From the NCBI RefSeq assembly GCF_032197885.1, contig NZ_CP134159.1:248001-312000 (forward strand): DNA of 64,000 nt. Direction: 5' to 3'. This stretch comes from Levilactobacillus namurensis (GTDB lineage: Bacteria; Bacillota; Bacilli; Lactobacillales; Lactobacillaceae). The translations under genes were made by a program, and so were the position numbers. This document shows, piece by piece, positions 10,201-22,200 of the stretch. The number at the start of each line of letters is the position of its first letter. Positions within the stretch are counted from its first letter, which is position 1. The notes under the pieces were generated by a model that was given only the letters and a program-made list of their open reading frames with translations, was not told the DNA's origin and did no database searches.

Positions 10201-13200
10201 CCGGGACAGCGCCAACGCCAGTGAGTTATCCGTTTACTCACAATCCTTAATGTCCTTATCGGATGCGAGTGTCAGTGAATACACCTCATCCGAAGCCAGT
10301 CAACTCTCTGAGATGTCGAAGTCCCTGGTTAGCCTGAGTCAGACTAACGGGAGCGACGATACGATCTCAGATGCCTTGACCAGTCTCAGTAATCAATCCA
10401 CGATGGACTCGCAAACGCAGTCCGAGTGGTCTGAACAAAGTGTCAGTCTCTCTAAGGCCAACGAATCGGCCAGTGCCGCTTCCGCGACGACCCAAGAGAG
10501 TCAAACCGCGTCAATTAGTGCAACCGCGTCAGCCAGCGAACAGTCGGCTGACCAGTCGGTTCACGCATCGCAAGTTCAATCCGGAGAACAGAGTCAAAAC
10601 ATCGCGTCCGTCTCAACGGATCAATCCGTCTTGACCAGCGCGACAACTAGCGTCAGTGACGCCATGACCAGCAACTCGCAAGCCATGTCACAGGCCCTGA
10701 GTTCGGGTAACGATTCCGCGATTCAGAGTGCCCACATTGAAGGGTCGACGATTGCCAGTGCTTCCGCCGTAGTTTCTCAAGCGGTCACCAGCATGAGTGA
10801 AGCCTCAGTCTCCGACCTCTCCCAGAGTGTCGCGAGTCTGAGCACCCAAGCCCAGTCGACTAAGAGCCTGATGTCCCAGATTTCGGATTCGGAAGCCAGC
10901 TTAGCGTCAGAGAACGCCTCGCAATCCGTTTCCGTCTCGGATACCTCCGCTTCTGAAGCGTCGATGAGTGACTTAGTGGCCAGTGCTTCGGCCTCCATGA
11001 AGTCCTTGGCCGACCGTTCTCAAAGCTTGGGTTCAGCTCACGAATCAGCTAGTGCCTCCGCCGAGGTCTCCGCGGCTCAGTCCGCTTCCACCTCGAAAGC
11101 GTTAGCGGATAGTCAATCGGCCAGCGCCTCCGCAGTGGTTTCCGCGAGTGATTCCGCTGAAGTCTCTGCTAGCCAGTCGGCGAGTCAGTCGACGTCCTTG
11201 AATTCGGTTCTCAGTGAAGCTTCCGCCAGTGCCAACAGCCTGAGCCAAGTTTCTGAATCGGATGCCAGCACCTCGGCCGCCTTATCCGAATCCTTTGCGA
11301 GCCTGAGCGCCCGGAACAGTGCCGATGAGAGTTTGCGGTCCGTAGCATCCATCTCCGAAGCCTCCGTTTCGCAGATGAGCTTAAGCAACCTGTCCGCTTC
11401 TGAAGCCAGTCAATCGGCCGAAATCAGTAAGTCGTTGGCCAGCCTGGCCAGTGCTTCCAAGGACGATCAGAGTATCTCCGACTCCTTGACCAGCCTGAGC
11501 GACCAATCCGTCAGCGAACAGTCCTTGCAATCGCAATGGTCTGAAGCCAGCCAGAGTCTCTCCGTGGCCCAATCACAAGCTAGTGATGCCTCGACCAGTC
11601 TCCACGACGCCAGTGAAGCTTCGACCAGTGCAGCCACGTCCGCTTCGACGGCTTCCGCGAATAATTCCGCTGATGCCTCGACCAGTCGGGCCACCGAAAT
11701 GAGTAATGCCAGTGGGTCTGCGTCCGCCGATCAATCGGCGTTGACCAGTAACGCCACCAGCGTCAGTGAGGCCTTGACCAGTCAGTCGATCGCCATGTCC
11801 GAGGCCGTTAGTGCCAGTGACAGCGAGGCTGTGGCCAGCGTCAGTCAAGCCGGGTCCGTTCTGACCAGTCAGTCAGTTGTGATTTCCGAATCCGCTGCTA
11901 GCCTGAGCGAAGCCTCCGTCTCCGACATGTCGACGTCCATCGCCAGTGTCAGTGAGATGAGCGAATCGGCCATCAGCACCTCCGCACAAGTCTCCGCTTC
12001 ACAAGCCAGCGCCGAATCCTTGTCCGCGTCCGAGTCGGTCTCCGTCTCGATCACGTCTCAAGCTGAGGCCAGCCAAGCCAGTGCTTCGGCCAGTGGGTCC
12101 CAAGCCGTGACGTCGTTGAGTGAAGCCTCCGCAATGGAATCGGCTTCCCACGCCTCGGCCTCCGCGTCAGCAGAGACCTCCGCGAGTCAATCAGCCAGTC
12201 AATCGACCAGCTTAGTGGACTCGACTTCCTTAAGCATCGTGATGAGTGAAGCTTCGGCCAGTGCTAACAGCCTGAGCCAAGTCTCCGCTTCCGATGCCAG
12301 TCAATCGGCGATCTTGTCCGCCTCGACCGCGAGCCTGAGTGCCCGGAACAGTGCTAACGAGAGTCAAGCTTCCGTGGCATCCATGTCCGAAGCCTCCGTC
12401 TCCCAGTTGAGTGTCAGCAACTTATCGGCTTCCGAGGCCAGCCAGTCGGCTGAAATCAGTAAGTCGTTAGCCAGCCTGGCCAGCGCTTCCAAAGACGACC
12501 AGAGTATCTCGAACTCCTTGAGCAGTCTGAGCGAGCAGTCAGTCAGCGAACAGTCCTTGCAATCGCAATGGTCTGAAGCTAGCCAGAGTCTGTCGGTTGC
12601 CCAGTCGCAAGCCAGTGATGCATCGACCAGCTTACACGACGCCAGCGAAGCTTCGTTGAGCGCGGCAACGTCCACCTCGACGGCTTCTGCGAACGCCTCC
12701 GCTGAGGCATCGACGAGTCGGGCGACCGAGATGAGCAACGCGAGTGAATCGGTTGCTTCTGAAGAGTCGACCTTGACCAGCGCTGCCGCCAGTGTCAGTG
12801 ACGCGTTGACCAGCGAGTCGGTTAACCAGTCGCAAGCCATCGAGCAAAGCGATAGTGAAGCAGCAGCGAGCGCCAGCGAGGCGGCTTCCACGATTGCCAG
12901 TCAATCGGCAGCCATCTCCACGTCCGTCACCAGCTTGAGCGAAGCCTCGATGTCCGACTTGTCCAAGTCCATCGAGAGTCTGAGCGACCAGAGCGATTCC
13001 GCGCTGAGCACCTCCGCACAAGTCTCCGCGTCCGAAGCCAGTGCGGCCTCCTTATCCGCGTCCGGATCGGTCTCCGTCTCCGTAACGTCCCAAGTTGAAG
13101 CCAGCTTGGCTAGCGGATCGGCCAGCGACTCACAAGCCGTGACGTCGTTAAGTGAAGCCAGTGCGGCCGAATCCGTGGCCCACGCGTCGGCTTCCGCGTC

Positions 13201-16200
13201 AGCAGAGACTTCCGCGAGCCAGTCGGCAAGTACCTCGACCAGCTTAGTGGACTCCGCTTCCTTAAGCACCGTCAACAGTGAGTTGTCCGTAAGTGCGGCC
13301 AGCTTGAGTCAACGCTCCGAAAGTGATGCCGCAGCGTCCGCTTCGACCGCCAGTGCTGAAGCCAGCCTGAGCGTTCGGAATAGCGCTGATCAGAGTATCG
13401 CTTCGGCCCACTCCGAATCCTTAAATTCTATTTCTACCACTAGTTTGAGTAACTTATCGGCTTCTGAAGCCAGTCAATCGGCTGAAATCAGCAAGTCCTT
13501 AGCTAGCCTGGCCAGTGCTTCCAAAGACGACCAGAGCATCTCGAACTCCCTGGATAGCTTGAGTCAACAATCTGTCAGTGAACAGTCCTTGCAATCGCAA
13601 TGGTCACAAGCTAGCCAGAGTCAATCCGTGGCCCAGTCGCAAGCCAGTGATGCGTCGACCAGCCTGCATGACGCCAGTGAAGCGTCATTGAGTGCGGTCA
13701 CGTCCGCTTCCACGGCATCTGCGAAGACTTCGGCTTCCATCTCCACTGAGCAAGCCGCCTCCGCTAGCGATGCCTCGGCTTCCGTCTCGGCTGATCAATC
13801 CGTTTCACAAAGTGTTCAGAGTAGCTTGAGCACCGCCATCACCAGTAACTCGGCGGTTATGTCACAAGCGCAGAGCCAAGATGACAGTCAAGCCATTCAA
13901 AGTGCCAGTGAAGTGGCCTCCGCCTTGGCGAGCGCCTCCACCGCAGCATCCGTTTCGGATGCCAGCCTGAGTGCCGCTTCCATGTCGGATCTGTCCACGG
14001 CTATCGAGAGTCAAAGTGACGCGTCCAAGTCGATGAACAGTTTGACGTCGGCCATCACCAGCGCTGAGACCAGCATGAGTCACCAATCCTTGGCGAACTC
14101 CGAATCAATCTCCGCCACGTCGACGGTTGAATCGCAATTGAGCGAAGCTTCCGTGAGTGCCTCGACGGCCGACCGGTCCTTGAGTGAACAATCTGCCAGC
14201 GAGTCCGTGGCCCACGCCTCAGCCTCCGCTTCTGCGGAAACGTCCGCGAGCCAGTCCGCTAGCACCTCGACCAGCCTGGTTGATTCCACGTCGTTGAGCG
14301 TGGTCAACAGTCAGATTTCGGTGAGTGAAGCCAGTCTCAGTCAAGCCTCACAGGCCATCGCCAGTGAAGCTTCTGAGCTGTCCCAGTCCGAAGCCAGTCT
14401 GAGTGCCACCACCAGCTTAGCGGAAAGTCAGACCTCGACGAACTCCATTAGTTTGGCCTCCGTTTCCCAGATGAGCTTAAGCAACTTATCGGCTTCTGAA
14501 GCCAGTCAATCGGCTGAAATCAGCAAGTCCTTGACCAGTTTGGCCAGTGCTTCCAAAGACGACCAAGCCATCTCAGATTCCCTGACCAGCTTGAGTGACC
14601 AGTCGACTAGCGAGCAGTCCTTGCAGTCGCAATGGTCCGAAGCCAGCCAGCGTCAATCCGTTGCCCAGTCGCAAGCAAGCGCAACGTCAACCAGTCTGCA
14701 CGACGCCAGTGAAGCCTCGCAGAGTGCCGCAACCTCTGAAGCCCACGTTTCGGCGGAAGCTTCTACGAGTGCTGCCACTAGTCAATCGATTGCCAATAGT
14801 GATGCCTGGGCCTCTGAGTCCGCTGCGCAATCTGGCTTGACCAGTACGCAAGATAGTCTGAGTGAAGCCTTGAATAGCAACTCTGCAGCCACTTCGGCGG
14901 CCGCCAGTGCCAATGACAGTCGGGCCATCGTCAGCGCCAGCCAAGTCGGCTCCGCACTGACCAGTGCCTCGGCCGTACTGTCCGCTTCCGAAGCCAGCAT
15001 GAGTGCCAACTCGATCTCCGACTTGTCCAAGTCAATCATGAGTTTGAGTGACGCTTCGGCTTCCACGGATAGTCAAAGCATCGTTGCGTCCGAGTCCGTC
15101 GCTAGCTTATCGACGCGGTCCGAATCCGATGATGCCTCGGCTTCGATGACTTCTGAGTTAGTTGCCAGCTTGAGTGGGGCTTCCGTCAGTGCTTCGAGCT
15201 CGATGGTCTCCTTAAGTGAACAATCCGCCAGTGAGTCTGTGGCTCACGCGTCGGCTTCTGCTTCGGCAGAGACCTCGGCGAGCCAGTCCGCGAGTCAATC
15301 GACCAGCTTAGTTGATTCGACGTCGTTGAGCATCGTGATGAGTGAAGCCTCGGCCAGTGCCAACAGCCTGAGCCAAGTCTCCGCTTCCGATGCCAGTCAA
15401 TCGGCGATCTTATCCGCTTCGACGGCTAGTCTGAGTGCGCGGAACAGCGCGAATGAAAGTCTGAACTCCGTATTCTCACAATCCTTAGCCTCCGTCTCTC
15501 AGATGAGCTTGAGCAACTTGTCGGCTTCTGAAGCCAGTCAATCGGCTGAGATCAGTAAGTCCTTGGCAAGTCTGGCCAGTGCTTCTAAAGACGACCAGAG
15601 TATCTCGAACTCCCTGAACAGTCTGAGCGAACAGTCGGTCAGCGAGCAGTCCTTGCAATCGCAATGGTCTGAAGCCAGCCAGAGTCTCTCCGTGGCCCAG
15701 TCACAAGCCAGTGATGCCTCGACCAGCTTGAATGAAGCCAGCGCCGCATCACAAAGTGCCGTGACGTCCACGTCAACGGCGTCCGCCGCTAACTCCGCCG
15801 ACGCTTCGACTAGTCGAGCGTCTGAGTTAAGCACCGCCAGTGCTTCAGTTGCCTCGGAAGAGTCAACGTTGACCAGTACCGCGGCTAGCGTCAGTGATGC
15901 CTTGGCCAGCGAATCCGCCAACTTGTCGCAAGCTATCCAGCAAAGCGATAGCGAAGCGGTCGCGAGTGCCAGTGAGGCAGCGTCCACGATGGCCAGTCAG
16001 TCGGCCATGGTCTCCGCTTCCGTTGCGAGTCTGAGTCAGGCTTCGCAATCCGACTTGTCACAAGCCATCGAGAGTCTGAGTGACTTGAGTCGTTCCACAA
16101 TCAGCACGTCCGCGCAAGTCTCCGCTTCCGAAGCCAGTGTGGCATCGATGTCGGCGTCCGAATCGGTCTCCGTCTCGATCACGTCACAGGTTGAAGCCAG

Positions 16201-19200
16201 CCAGAGCGTGGTTTCAGCCAGTGCTTCGGCTTCGCTGCAGTCGCTGAGCGCCCAATCTGCTAGTGAATCAGTCGCTCATGAATCGGCTTCTGCTTCGGCA
16301 GAAACCTCGGCGAGTCAATCGGCCAGTCAGTCGACCAGCTTAGTTGATTCGACCTCCTTGAGCATCGTGAACAGCGAGATGTCGGTCAGCGCAGCCAGTC
16401 TGAGCCAGCAGTCCTTAGCTGACGCCAGTCAAGCTTCCGAGTTATCCAAGTCGGAAGTTAGTCTGAGTGCTCGGACCAGTGCCGATGAGAGCGTCCTTTC
16501 TCAGAATTCAATTTCCTTAGATTCCATTTCTAATAACAGTTTAAGTAACCAAGAAGCTTCGACCGCAAGTGAGTTCTCTGAGATCTCCAAGTCCCTGACC
16601 AGCATGGCCAGTGGGTCACAAGAGGACCAGAGCGTTTCCAACTCCTTAGCCAGTCTGAGTGAGCAGTCGCAGAGTCAATCCGCGGCCCAGTCACAATGGT
16701 CCGAAACCAGCAAGAGTATCTCCGTAGCGCGGTCACAAGCCAGTGTCGCTTCGGCCTCTGACGCCACTGCCAACAGCGTCTCCGTCAGCGTGGCCACCAG
16801 TCAAGCCAACTCGCAAGCCGCGGCTTCGGCTGAAGCGTCCGCTTCAACGGCTCAGCTCCAGAGTACGGCGTCCGCTTCGATGGCGGCCGACCAGTCGACC
16901 TTGACCAGTGCTGAAACCAGCCTCAGTCAAGCCTTGACGAGTACCTCTGCTGCGATGTCCATGGCGCAGAGTCAAGATGACAGTCAAGCCATCGCCAGTG
17001 TCAGCGCGACGGCCTCCGCACTTGCTAGTGCGTCCGGCATCGTTTCCGCTTCCGCGGCTAGCCTGAGTGCCAACTCGATTTCCGAGTTGTCCAAGTCCAT
17101 CAATAGTCTGAGTGGGGCTTCCAAGTCCATGACCAGTCTGATCGACCAGGCCTCCGCGAGTGAGGGGAGCTTAGCTGATCGTTCCGCGTTCGATTCCCAG
17201 TCGGTTTCCGCAACGTCTGAGTTGGAGAACAGCCTGAGCGTCTTGTCCGCGAGTGCGTCGGCTTCACTGAACTCCTTGAGTGATCAGTCCGTCAGCGAGT
17301 CGCTGGCTCACGAATCCGCGAGTGATTCCGCAGCCACGTCGGCCAGTCAATCGGCGAGCCAGTCGACCAGCTTGGTTGATTCGGCCTCGTTGAGTCAGGT
17401 CACGGCCAGCATCTCGGCCAGTGACAATAGTCTGAGTGCTCGTTCTACGGCGGATGCGTCGATCTCGACCATCATGTCAGAATCTGAACAGAGCTTGAGT
17501 GCCCGGACCAGTGCCGATGAGAGTCAATTCTCGACCAACTCGTTGAGCTTGGCTTCCACCTCACAACAAAGCTTGAGTAACTTGTCGGCCTCTGAGGCTA
17601 GTCAATCGGCTGAAATCAGTAAGTCGGTCACTAGCCTGGCTGAATCCTCGAACCAAGATCAGAGTGCGTCGAACTCCTTGACCAGCTTGAGTGCCCAATC
17701 CGTCAGCGAGCAGTCCTTGCAGTCGCAGTGGTCTGAAGCTAGCCAGAGTCAGTCCGTCGCCCAGTCGCAAGCTAGCGCAGCCTCGACCAGCCTGCATGAT
17801 GCTAGTGTTGCCTCACAAAGTGCGGCCACTTCCGCGTCGACGGCTTCGGCGAATGATTCCGCCACGGCTTCGACCAGTCGCGCGGCTGAGTTGAGTGCGG
17901 CCAGTGAATCGGCCTCAACCGCCCAGTCCGTTCTGACCAGTACCGCGGCCAGCGTCAGTGATGCCTTGACCAGCAACTCGATCGCCATGTCCGTGGCCCA
18001 GAGTCAAAGTGATAATCAAGCCATCCAGAGCGCCAGTGAAGTCGGCTCTACGATTGCCAGTCAATCGGCAGTGATCTCCGCTTCAGCAATCAGCTTAAGC
18101 CAGAGTTCACAATCCGACTTATCACAGTCCATCGAGAGCTTGAGTGACTTATCACAGTCGACCATCAGTCTGGTTTCCCAGATTTCTGATTCTGAAGCCA
18201 GCATGAGTGACCGGTCCGCTTCTGATTCCCGCTCCGTCTCCGCGACCTCCGAACTCGAAGACAGCTTGAGTGCCGCCTCCGTCAGTGCGTCCGGGTCGAT
18301 GGCCTCGTTGAGTGAACAGTCGGCCAGTGAGTCGGCGGCCCACGAATCCGCGAGTGCTTCGGCAGATGCCAGTGCTTCCGCTTCAGCGGTTGAATCACAG
18401 CATCAATCCGCGAGTGCGGATACCTCAACCAGCATTTCCGCTAGTCAATCCGCGAGTCAATCGACCAGCGTGGTTCAGTCGCAATCCTTGAGTCAAATCA
18501 CCGATAGTATCTCGGCCAGTGACAATAGCTTGAGTGCTCGTTCCACCGCTGATGCCAGCGTTTCCGCTGTGATGTCGGCCTCCGAAGCGAGTCTGAGCAC
18601 CCGGACCAGTGCCGATGAGAGTCAGTTATCGACCGCTTCCATCAGCTTGGCATCCGTCTCCCAGATGAGCTTGAGCAACTTGTCGGCTTCGCAAACCAGT
18701 CAATCGGCTGAAATCAGTAAGTCGTTGACCAGCTTAGCCAGTGCTTCCAAGGATGATCAGAGCATCTCGAACTCCTTGGCTAGCCTGAGCGATCAATCCG
18801 TCAGTGAGCAATCCTTGCAGTCGCAATGGTCTGAAGCTAGTCAAAGCACTTCGGTAGCCCAGTCACAAGCTAGTGACGCCTCGCTGAGCGAGGATCAAGC
18901 CAGCGCTGAGTCCCAGAGTGCCCAGACCTCTGCATCGACGGCTTCGGCAAATGATTCCGCCACGGCCTCGACCAGTCGGGCCACTGAATTGAGCACCGCC
19001 AGCCAGTCGGCTAGTGAAGCGCAATCCGTGGTCACCTCCGCTGAGACCAGCGTCAGCCAGGCCTTGGCAAGCAACTCGGCCATGATGTCGCAAGCTCGGA
19101 GCGAATCCGATTCACAAGCCATTCAAAGTGCGAGTGAGGTCGGTTCCATGATTGCCAGCGTTTCGGCTAGCGTCTCCATGTCGGCTACCAGCCTGAGTGA

Positions 19201-22200
19201 GAGTTCGCAATCCGACTTGTCGCAATCCATCGAGAGCTTGAGTACCTTATCCAAGTCGACCACCAGCCTGATCTCCCAGATCTCCGAATCTGAGGGCAGC
19301 ATGAGTGATCGGTCGGCTTCCGATTCCCGGTCCGTCTCTGCCACCTCCGAACTCGAAGCAAGTCTGAGTGGCTTAGCGGCTAGCGCCTCGGATGCCGTCG
19401 CCTCCCTGAGCGAACGTTCCCAGAGCGAAGCTTCCGCTCACGAATCCGCGAGTGGTTCGGCCGCAACTTCCGCCAGTCAGTCGGCTAGTCAATCGACCAG
19501 CTTAGTTGACTCGCAGTCGTTGAGTCAGGTCACCAGCGCCTTGGCTTCCGGCAATGATAGCTTGAGTCAACGGTCCACCGCTGATGCCAGCGTCTCTGCC
19601 GGGATGGCCGAATCCGAAGCGAGCCTGAGTGCCCGGAACAGTGCGGATGAGAGCTTACAATCCAATCAATCACAATCCTTGGCCTCCGTTTCGACCACCA
19701 GCCTAAGCAACTTATCGGCTTCTGAAGCCAGTCAATCGGCTGAGATCAGTAAGTCGTTGACCAGCTTGGCGAGTGCCTCGAAGGATGACCAGAGTATCTC
19801 GAACTCCTTGAGTAGTCTGAGTGAACAGTCCGTCAGTGAGCAGTCCTTGCAATCGCAATGGTCTGAGGCGAGCCAGAGTATTTCTGTGGCCCAGTCACAA
19901 GCCAGCGCAGCTTCGACCAGCTTACACGAAGCCAGTGCGGCTTCACAAAGCGCGGACACCTCGGCTTCTGAAGCCTCAATGAATGCCTCGATGAGCACCT
20001 CCGCAAGTCAAGCCAGTGCCACTAGTGAAGCTGTTGCGTCAACTTCCGCGGCTGCTTCCGCGTTGGCTAGCGTGCAAGAGAGTGTCACGTCAGCTTCCTT
20101 GAGTAATTCAATCATCACGTCATTAGTTCAAAGCTTAAGTGCCGTTGCGTCGACGTCGACCACGGTGGTTACCAGCGTCTTGACCAGCTTAAGCACCGAT
20201 TCACAGGCCTTGGCCAGTGAGTCCGCGGCAGTGTCCATGTCGACCGCGAGTCTGAGTGAAGCCTCGCAATCCGACTTGTCACAAGCCATCGAGAGTCTGA
20301 GTGACGCCTCACGGTCCGCGGACAGTGCGGGTTCAGCTTACGACCAATCCGAGACCAGCATGAGTGCCCAATCGGCTTCCGATTCCGCCTCGGTCTCCGT
20401 CACGTCGCAGATTGAAGCCAGCATGAGTGCCGCTTCGACGAGTGGGTCGCAAGCCATGACCTCGTTGAGTGCCGCTTCCGCGATGGAATCCGCCGCCCAC
20501 GCTTCGGCGTCCGCTTCGGCAGAGACCTCCGCGAGTCAGTCAGCAAGTACCTCGACCAGCTTGGTTGATTCCGCATCCTTGAGTCAGGTCACGAGTGCCA
20601 TGTCGGCCAGTGACAACAGTCTGAGTCAACGGTCCGTGGATGACGCCAGCATCTCGGCAGCAATGTCCGTTTCCGAGACCAGATTGAGCGCGCGGACCAG
20701 TACCGACCTGAGTGTTCTGGGTTCAGTTTCCGCATCCATTAATTCAATGTCCAACCTGAGTTTGAGCAACTTATCGGCTTCGCAAGCCAGTCAATCGGCT
20801 GAAATCAGTAAGTCCTTGACCAGCTTGGCCAGTGCATCCAAGGATGATCAAAGCGTCTCGAATTCCTTGACCAGTCTGAGCGAGCAATCGATCAGCGAGC
20901 AGTCCTTGCAATCGCAATGGTCCGAAGCCAGCGCCAGTGCCCTCACTTCCGCCAACCAGGCCAGTGAGGCTTCGACCGACGCCAGTGTTCAAACCAGTCA
21001 ACAAACCAGCCTAATCACCTCACAAGCCACGGAATCGGCCAGCGTGGCGGCCTCAGTTGCCGCTAGCCAGTCGGCCGTTGCCAGTGAAGCTTCCGCATCA
21101 GACGCCGCTGAGCAATCCACGTTGACCAGCGTTGAGAACAGTCTGAGCGGGGCAGTGGCCAGTGCGTCAGCGATGGCCTCGGCAGTGGCTTCTCTGAGTC
21201 AAAGTCTCAGTCAAGCGGCTAACTCCGAGAGTGCCATCACGTCGGCCACGACCAGTGCGATGACCAGCATGAGTACCGTTTCGCAGAACTTAGCGAGTCA
21301 GTCGGCGGCAGTCTCCGCTTCGGCGGCTAGCCTGAGTGCCAACTCGATGTCCGAGTTGTCGCAATCCATCAGCAGCTTGAGCGACCTGTCGACTTCCACG
21401 ACCAGCCTGATCTCCGAGGTTTCCGAATCTGAGACCAGCATGGCCAGTCAATCGGCCTTCGATTCCGTCTCGGTCTCCGCAACGTCACAACTTGAATCAC
21501 AAATGAGCGCTGTTTCGGCTAGCGTCTCCGCTTCCCTGAATTCGTTGAGTGCCCAGTCAGCTAGTGAGTCGGCGGCCCACGAATCGGCCAGCGCCTCGGC
21601 TGAATTGTCCGCGAGTCAATCGGCCAGCACCTCGACCAGCTTCGTGGATTCCACGTCGCTGAGTCAGGTCGGCAGTGCCATCTCCGCGAGTGAAGCCAGT
21701 CAGAGTGACGCCTTAGTCAGTGACGCCAGTGCTTCGGCTGAAGTTTCCGCTTCCGAAGCCAGCTTGAGTGTTCAAGTCAGCGTCGTCACCAGCCAAGAAT
21801 CTGCGGCTTCTGTCTCGTTAGCTTCCATCTCGAACATGAGCTTAAGTGAGTTGTCCGCTTCGCAAGCCAGTCAATCGGCTGAAATCAGTAAGTCGTTGGC
21901 TAGCCTGACCAGCGCATCGCAGAGTGATCAGAGCGTCTCGAACTCCCTGACCAGTCTGAGTGAACAATCGGTCAGCGAGCAGTCCTTGCAATCGCAATGG
22001 TCTGAGACCAGCGCCAGCGTTTCTACGGCTGAGTCGCAAGCCAGTCAAGCTTCGGTTTCCACGGTGGCTTCGACCAGTGCAAGTCAGAGTGCCGCGGCCA
22101 GTGAGGCGCTCCAGTCTGAAAGTGTGAGTGCTTCCGTCGCTGCCAGCGTTTCGGCAGTCAACAGTGAGGCTTCAGCGTCCGTCTCCGCAGAACAATCCGC